This document shows, one piece after another, positions 59,798-64,000 of a stretch of 64,000 nucleotides of DNA (its first letter is position 1; every line of letters starts with the position of its first letter). The DNA is from CAZMHL01 sp045605445 (GTDB taxonomy: Bacteria; Bacillota; Clostridia; RGIG6154). The position numbers were made by a program, and so were the translations under genes. A model generated the notes under the pieces. It had not been told where the DNA came from, searched no databases, and saw nothing but the letters and a program-made list of their open reading frames with translations. Where the stretch lies: positions 4,099 through 68,098 of the forward strand of contig JAZUPZ010000007.1 of assembly GCA_045605445.1 (NCBI GenBank). The letters run 5' to 3'.

Positions 59798-60706
59798 ATG
59801 AAAAAAATTCTTGCTTTGTGCCTTGTGCTTATTCTTTCTGTCAGCCTTTTCGGCTGTGAAAACGAAAAGGATGCCGAAACCTATGAAGCAACTCTTTATT
59901 TCGTGAACGCTGCAAAAACAGACCTGGTTCCCGAAACAAGAAAAATTAAATATACCGTTGAAGAAAAGCTTGAACAAAAGGTTGTTGAAGAGCTCCTTAA
60001 AGGACCTCTGGACAAAACAAATCTGCCGGTAATTCCAAAGGATACCGAGCTTCTTTCCGTTAAGATTAAAGACAATTATGTTGAGGTTAATTTCACGGCG
60101 GGAATTTACAGCGGCATAGAAACAGATAATATTTTAATAAGAACCTCTCTTCTTAAAACTCTTACCTCCATTCCCGGAGTAGAGGGAGTAAAAATTCTTG
60201 TAAACTCCGGAGCATATATCGACAATAACGGAATGGAGGTTGGCACAATTTTTGCCAACGATATTGTTTACGATACCGAGCTTGAAGACGAACAGCACAG
60301 GTATGTAAGGCTCTATTTTGCCGATAAGGATGCAGGAAAGCTGGTAGCCGAGGCAAGAAAGGTTGAGCTTTCGCCAAAAGAGTCAATAGAAATGAGAATT
60401 CTCAAGGAGCTTATAAAAGGCCCCGAAAAGAATTTCCTTTCAAAAACAATCCCCGAGGAAACAAGAATCCTCTCGGTAGAAACCAAAGAGGGCGTTTGCT
60501 TTGTAAATCTCTCCCAGGAATTCATAACAAAGCATATCGGCGGTTCAAGCAGCGAAATGATAACCGTTTACTCAATCGTAAACTCTCTTACCCAGCTTGA
60601 AAACGTTGATAAGGTTCAGTTCTTAATCGAAGGACAGAAAACGGAAGTATACATTCAAATGATTTTCAACGAGCCGTTTACACAGAACGATTCAATAATA
60701 GGCTAA
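59798..60706 (+). CDS. Lipoprotein with two GerMN domains
   Basis: 302 aa from ATG 59798. Lipobox VSLFGC (Cys at about 17), then two tandem GerMN (Germane) domains, about 30-160 and 165-295; each contains an L-L-K/I-K-G-P element (LLKGPLDK and LIKGPEKN). GerMN proteins act in germination and envelope signalling. The regulator-kinase-GerMN lipoprotein order recalls actinobacterial MtrA-MtrB-LpqB. Confidence 0.85.
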   Translation: MKKILALCLVLILSVSLFGCENEKDAETYEATLYFVNAAKTDLVPETRKIKYTVEEKLEQKVVEELLKGPLDKTNLPVIPKDTELLSVKIKDNYVEVNFTAGIYSGIETDNILIRTSLLKTLTSIPGVEGVKILVNSGAYIDNNGMEVGTIFANDIVYDTELEDEQHRYVRLYFADKDAGKLVAEARKVELSPKESIEMRILKELIKGPEKNFLSKTIPEETRILSVETKEGVCFVNLSQEFITKHIGGSSSEMITVYSIVNSLTQLENVDKVQFLIEGQKTEVYIQMIFNEPFTQNDSIIG

Positions 60707-60710
60707 AATC

Positions 60711-61142
60711 AGGAGTGTTAAAATTGCCCGGATATGCACAAACTTCACCTAACTCCGCGTACCTTTGTACGCGTTCGGGTTCAGTTTGTACATCCCGGAC
60801 AATTTTTCCTACTCCTTTACGGGCGTTAAAATTGCCCATATTGCACGACTAAGCTCCCTTGTGTACACAAAGTACACGACGGTCGCTTATTCGCACAATC
60901 TGAACAATTTTTCTTACTCCTTTGCGGGTGTTAAAATTGCCTGGATATGCACAAACTTCACCTAACTCCGCGTACCTTTGTACGCGTTCGGGTTCAGTTT
61001 GTACATCCCGGACAATTTTTCCTACTCCTTTACGGGCGTTAAAATTGCCTGTATTACACGGCTAAGTCCCTTGTGTACACAAAGTACACGACGGTCGCTT
61101 ATTCGCACAATCTGAACAATTTTTCTTACTCCTTTACGGAGT
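60711..61142. repeat. Palindromic intergenic repeat array, copy 6 (213-bp tandem)
   Basis: Two 213-bp units start at TTAAAATTGCC (60718 and 60931). Each has an ACAAACTTCACC/GTTTGT-type hairpin with GTACCTTTGTAC, then an ATTGCAC...GTACACAAAGTACAC...CACAATCTGAAC hairpin. Arms AGGAGT (60711-60716) and ACTCCT (60811-60816) match, and ACTCC recurs behind every hairpin. It follows the lipoprotein stop by 4 nt. A decayed third start lies at about 61142. The rest of the gap to 61307 has no clear feature apart from GCTTCGGGAACTCCCGAGGC. Confidence 0.85.
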
Positions 61143-61307
61143 GTTAAAGTTATCTGAATACGTACAAACTTGGTATATACAGAACGATGCAATAGTTGAA
61201 CAAAATGAGGCTTCGGGAACTCCCGAGGCCTGATTTTATAAAAAAGAGTTCTGAAAGTGTATTGATGTATAGCGGTTTAAGTGATAAAATTAAAGAAGGT
61301 GATTAAA

Positions 61308-62948
61308 ATGAGTAAATTAACAGTTAAAAACATTTCCTCTCTTGAAAAGGTGTTGCCGGCGGCAGAATGTGATTTTACAGAGGTAAACAGCGGCAGTGCC
61401 CTTTTAAATGAAGAGTTTTCCTATCAGGTGGCATATAAAGGGGAAAATGAGGAAATAATCCGTCAGATTAACACCGTTGAGGTTGAATCGGATATATCAG
61501 AATATATTAAGTTATATGTGGCAAAGGGGGTTCCCGTAACCTTCAGGGATACGCCAAAAACAGACAAGGCTTTTGAAAATGTGTCTTCTGCGGTTATTCC
61601 CGATGTGCTTGAGCCTTATAACAAGTGCCTTTCCGTTTCTCTTATATCTTTCAGAACCCTCTGGGTAAGTGTAAAGGCTGACAAAAAGGTAAAACCCGGT
61701 AAGCACAGAATAAAAATAATTTTCAAATCCAACGGCGAAGAAACGGGAATAAGCGAATTTGAGCTTTCTGTTATCGGCGCAGAGCTTCCTGAACTTGATA
61801 TTCCCAATACAAACTGGATTCATGCCGATTGTATTGCAGATATACATAACTGCAAAATTTTTTCAGCCCGTCATTGGAAGCTTATTGATAAGTATATAAA
61901 AATGGCATCAGACCACGGTGTTAATATGATGTATACCCCGGTAGTCACTCCTGCTCTTGACACGCAGATTGGTATAGAGAGACCGACCGTTCAGCTTGTG
62001 GATATAGCGCTTGATAAAGGCAAATATACATTTGGGTTTGAAAAGCTTGAAAAATGGCTTAAGCTTTGCAGAAAAAACAAGATTAAATATATAGAGGTTG
62101 CTCATTTGTTTTCCCAGTGGGGCGGAAAGAAAACTCCAAAGGTTGTTGTAAAGGAAAATGGCAGAGAATATGCAAAATTCGGCTGGCATACAGATGCCCT
62201 TACAAAGGAATATAAAGAATTTCTTAAGCAGTTTGTTCCCGCTCTTGCAGGCTTTTTTGAAGAAAAATGGGACAGGGAAAAGGTTTATTTCCATCTTACC
62301 GACGAGCCTGAAACAGAGCACCTCGACCATTACGGAGAGCTTTATAAGCTTGTAAAGCCTCTGCTTGGCAATTTTAAGCAAATGGACGCTCTTTCCGACT
62401 ATGTTTTCTATGAAAAGGGAATTATGGATACTCCCGTGGTTATTACCCCAAAGATTATGAATTATGTAAACAACGGCGTTGAAAATATGTGGGCATACAC
62501 CTGCAGCTGGCCTTATGACGAAAAATACGGTAACCGTTTTATCGAAATGCCCTCCTGCAGAAGCAGAATAACAGGGCTTCAGCTTTATAAGTATAACATA
62601 AAGGGTTTTCTTCACTGGGGATTTAATTTCTATTACAGCCGTCTTTCGGTTCAGCTTATAAATCCTTATATAAATAACGATGCAGAGGGCGGATTCCCGG
62701 CAGGGGACGGCTTCAGCGTATATCCCGTTTTTGAGGGAGTAATTCCTTCAATAAGATTAAAGGTGTTTAACCAGGGAATGCAGGATTTTATGGCGGCAAA
62801 GCTTCTTGAAAGACTTGCAGGAAGGGAAGAGGTAATGAAAATAATCGAACGTTGTTCAAAAATCGAATTTGATATTCCGCCAAAGAACGCAGAATACGTT
62901 TTGAAAATAAGAGAAGAAATTAACAAAAAAATAGCAGAAATACAATAA
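61308..62948 (+). CDS. DUF4091/GH123-like glycoside hydrolase
   Basis: 546 aa from ATG 61308 (AAGGTGAT upstream). An N-terminal beta domain (about 1-165) and a TIM barrel with FHLTDEPE, whose adjacent Asp-Glu matches the catalytic pair of GH123 beta-N-acetylgalactosaminidases, then GFLHWGFNFYYS. No signal peptide, so it acts on imported glycans. Family-level call; the sugar is not certain. Confidence 0.83.
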   Translation: MSKLTVKNISSLEKVLPAAECDFTEVNSGSALLNEEFSYQVAYKGENEEIIRQINTVEVESDISEYIKLYVAKGVPVTFRDTPKTDKAFENVSSAVIPDVLEPYNKCLSVSLISFRTLWVSVKADKKVKPGKHRIKIIFKSNGEETGISEFELSVIGAELPELDIPNTNWIHADCIADIHNCKIFSARHWKLIDKYIKMASDHGVNMMYTPVVTPALDTQIGIERPTVQLVDIALDKGKYTFGFEKLEKWLKLCRKNKIKYIEVAHLFSQWGGKKTPKVVVKENGREYAKFGWHTDALTKEYKEFLKQFVPALAGFFEEKWDREKVYFHLTDEPETEHLDHYGELYKLVKPLLGNFKQMDALSDYVFYEKGIMDTPVVITPKIMNYVNNGVENMWAYTCSWPYDEKYGNRFIEMPSCRSRITGLQLYKYNIKGFLHWGFNFYYSRLSVQLINPYINNDAEGGFPAGDGFSVYPVFEGVIPSIRLKVFNQGMQDFMAAKLLERLAGREEVMKIIERCSKIEFDIPPKNAEYVLKIREEINKKIAEIQ

Positions 62949-63284
62949 GTATGACACAGAACGTGCCATTTTGTCACACTCTTGAGTTGATTTAATTTAT
63001 TTTCCACCTCATCGGCTTTGACCGATGGGGTGGTTTTTATGTGATGTTTTGAACTAAAGTTCAAAGTGAAGTTGCATAAAGCAGTGAAGTTTTTTTACAA
63101 AAGTGAAGTAAAGTTTGCACTTCGCCGACAGGCGAAACATCGCTATTGAAGATAACATCACTTGCCGAAGGCAAACTTAACTGATAAGAGACAAGTGCAT
63201 GGCTTAAGTTGTCTTTGCATTTAAAAAAAGATGTCATTGAATGTCATAAAGGAAATGGAGTAATATATTGCCATAACAAAAAGC
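62949..63284. other. Gene-free stretch with terminator and structured repeats
   Basis: After the glycosidase come TGACA...TGTCA complementarity (62951-62977), a strong terminator, and at 63060-63190 three AGTGAAGT copies and nested hairpins: AAGTTTGC/GCAAACTT, TTCGCC-GACA-GGCGAA and TTGCCGAAGGCAA. It resembles the flank of the S23 element in style. No ORF worth naming. Confidence 0.6.
63004..63038 (+). terminator. Terminator after the glycosidase
   Basis: CCACCTCATCGG / CCGATGGGGTGG, 12-bp stem, 6-nt loop, followed by TTTTT. Confidence 0.9.
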
Positions 63285-63296
63285 AAAGGAGAAATT

Positions 63297-64000
63297 ATGG
63301 CAAGAATACAAAAAAGCGGACTGAATTTTTTTTCGTTTGACGTTGATTTTTTTAATCAGATTTCAATAAAAGCACTTAAAGCAACCTGCGGACCATTAGG
63401 GATAATAATTTATTTGCAAATCCTCTCGGAAATATATTCGCAGAACTATTACATTAAGCTTGAAAAACATTTTTTCAGCATAATGGCAGACGAATGGAAT
63501 ATAAATCTCCAACAACTCAAGGAAATTATAGGGGTGTTGTGTGACCTCTCGCTTATAGACAGAAATCTTTATGAAAATGAAAATGTTATCACTTCGGCTG
63601 ATATTCAAAGATTATATCAGCTTTGTATGAAATCAAGAAGGTTGAACAGAAATATAACTGCAGATAAAAAATATTGGTTGCTTGACGAAACGGAAACAGA
63701 AAGCATTATGGAACTGACTTCAGAGGTTGGAGAGCCGGCAGAAAAAAATAAATCGACGATAATTCAGGATAAATCGACGATTTATGCCCCAAAGGAAAGG
63801 AAAGAAAAGGAAAGTAAAGGAAATGAAATAAAAGAAAGTAAAGAAAATAAAGAAAAAGAATGTGCCGAGGTGATTGAGTATCTCAATCAGAAAGCCGGCA
63901 CAGATTTCGCCCTTTCGGGCAAAGATTATTTATATTATATCAAGAAAAGATTTCTTGAAGGTTATAATACAGATGACTTTAAAAAAGTAATTGACAAAAA
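63297..64000 (+). CDS. Phage-type replication (replisome organiser) protein, partial
   Basis: 234 codons visible, open at the window end. ATG with AAAGGAG 5 nt upstream. Residues about 1-110 resemble the Lin1244/Lin1753-type N-terminal domain of phage proteins (NFFSFDVDFFNQ, KATCGPLGIIIYLQIL). A Lys/Glu-rich linker (about 155-190, KERKEKESKGNE) follows. The C-terminal part, EVIEYLNQKAGTDF..., matches the conserved phage C-terminus (Phg_2220_C). It probably loads helicase on phage or element DNA, and marks the edge of a prophage or integrative element. Confidence 0.8.
   Translation, partial: MARIQKSGLNFFSFDVDFFNQISIKALKATCGPLGIIIYLQILSEIYSQNYYIKLEKHFFSIMADEWNINLQQLKEIIGVLCDLSLIDRNLYENENVITSADIQRLYQLCMKSRRLNRNITADKKYWLLDETETESIMELTSEVGEPAEKNKSTIIQDKSTIYAPKERKEKESKGNEIKESKENKEKECAEVIEYLNQKAGTDFALSGKDYLYYIKKRFLEGYNTDDFKKVIDK

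Noticed and set aside
60711..61142. CRISPR array
   Set aside because: The repeats are long, palindromic and tandem without unique spacers, and no cas gene is present.
61908..62615. Minus-strand ORF of 235 codons inside the GH123-like gene
   Set aside because: Low-complexity, Phe/Lys-rich composition typical of an antisense shadow; the plus frame carries clear glycosidase motifs.

Overview
The window looks like the chromosome of an anaerobic, low-to-moderate-GC Firmicute of the class Clostridia. The evidence is AAAGGAGG-type ribosome binding sites, sigma-A promoters with 17-bp spacers, an ArgR-RecN-DXS-TlyA-NadK block, ferredoxin-dependent 2-oxoacid oxidation, copper-amine-oxidase N-terminal domains on secreted proteins, and pectin, fucose and hexosamine-type glycoside hydrolases. 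A plant-glycan-using gut anaerobe is a reasonable inference; no rRNA or tRNA gene is present to place it more precisely.

1-14.4 kb: a truncated serC on the minus strand has a consensus promoter and two palindromic operators. Divergent from it is a ~608-nt OLE RNA followed by oapA, in the classical OLE neighbourhood (dxs, tlyA, nadK, argR, recN). Then come an RseC-like protein, a ROK regulator, a ClpE-like unfoldase and a very large secreted Asp-box (BNR) protein.

14.4-21 kb: an accessory stretch. It holds a TIR-like/helical-repeat protein paired with a nucleoside-hydrolase homologue (candidate defence pair), a PhoU-like/Pit phosphate module, a 409-bp palindromic repeat element, a retron-type reverse transcriptase with a structured upstream region, and a 79-aa membrane protein with its own strong promoter.

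21-33.3 kb: a long plus-strand operon for branched-chain (or related) acyl metabolism: amidohydrolase, a LeuA-like protein that has lost catalytic motifs, a TIM-barrel/acyl-CoA-ligase fusion, IlvE, a P-loop ATPase, a four-subunit 2-oxoacid:ferredoxin oxidoreductase, a cupin regulator, a second acyl-CoA synthetase and a LytTR regulator. The set links amino acid, 2-oxoacid, acyl-CoA and free acid in either direction.

33.4-44.6 kb: a secreted YD-repeat protein, then a uronate/pectin island: AraC regulator-luxS-mtnN-GH28 on the minus strand, divergent uxuA and an SDR mannonate dehydrogenase, a second AraC regulator divergent from a GH4 alpha-galacturonidase, and a GH29 fucosidase.

44.6-64 kb: an aldo/keto reductase, an envelope glycan pair, a TIR-TIR-Sel1-TPR protein, a transporter, an XRE regulator with clear operators in front of a secreted protein (a cassette flanked by direct repeats), a dtd-alr-femAB operon, a four-helix-bundle (S23/IVP) gene in an unusual palindrome-rich element, a D,D-carboxypeptidase homologue with degenerate active-site motifs, a response regulator-kinase-GerMN lipoprotein operon, tandem 213-bp repeats, a GH123/DUF4091-type glycosidase, and a phage-type replication protein running off the end.

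A dispersed palindromic repeat family runs through the whole window. Each copy sits directly behind a stop codon, and its outermost arms are complementary to each other but differ between loci. I regard this as one of the most unusual signals here, with the OLE RNA locus, the TIR/nucleoside-hydrolase pair, the retron and the S23 element.
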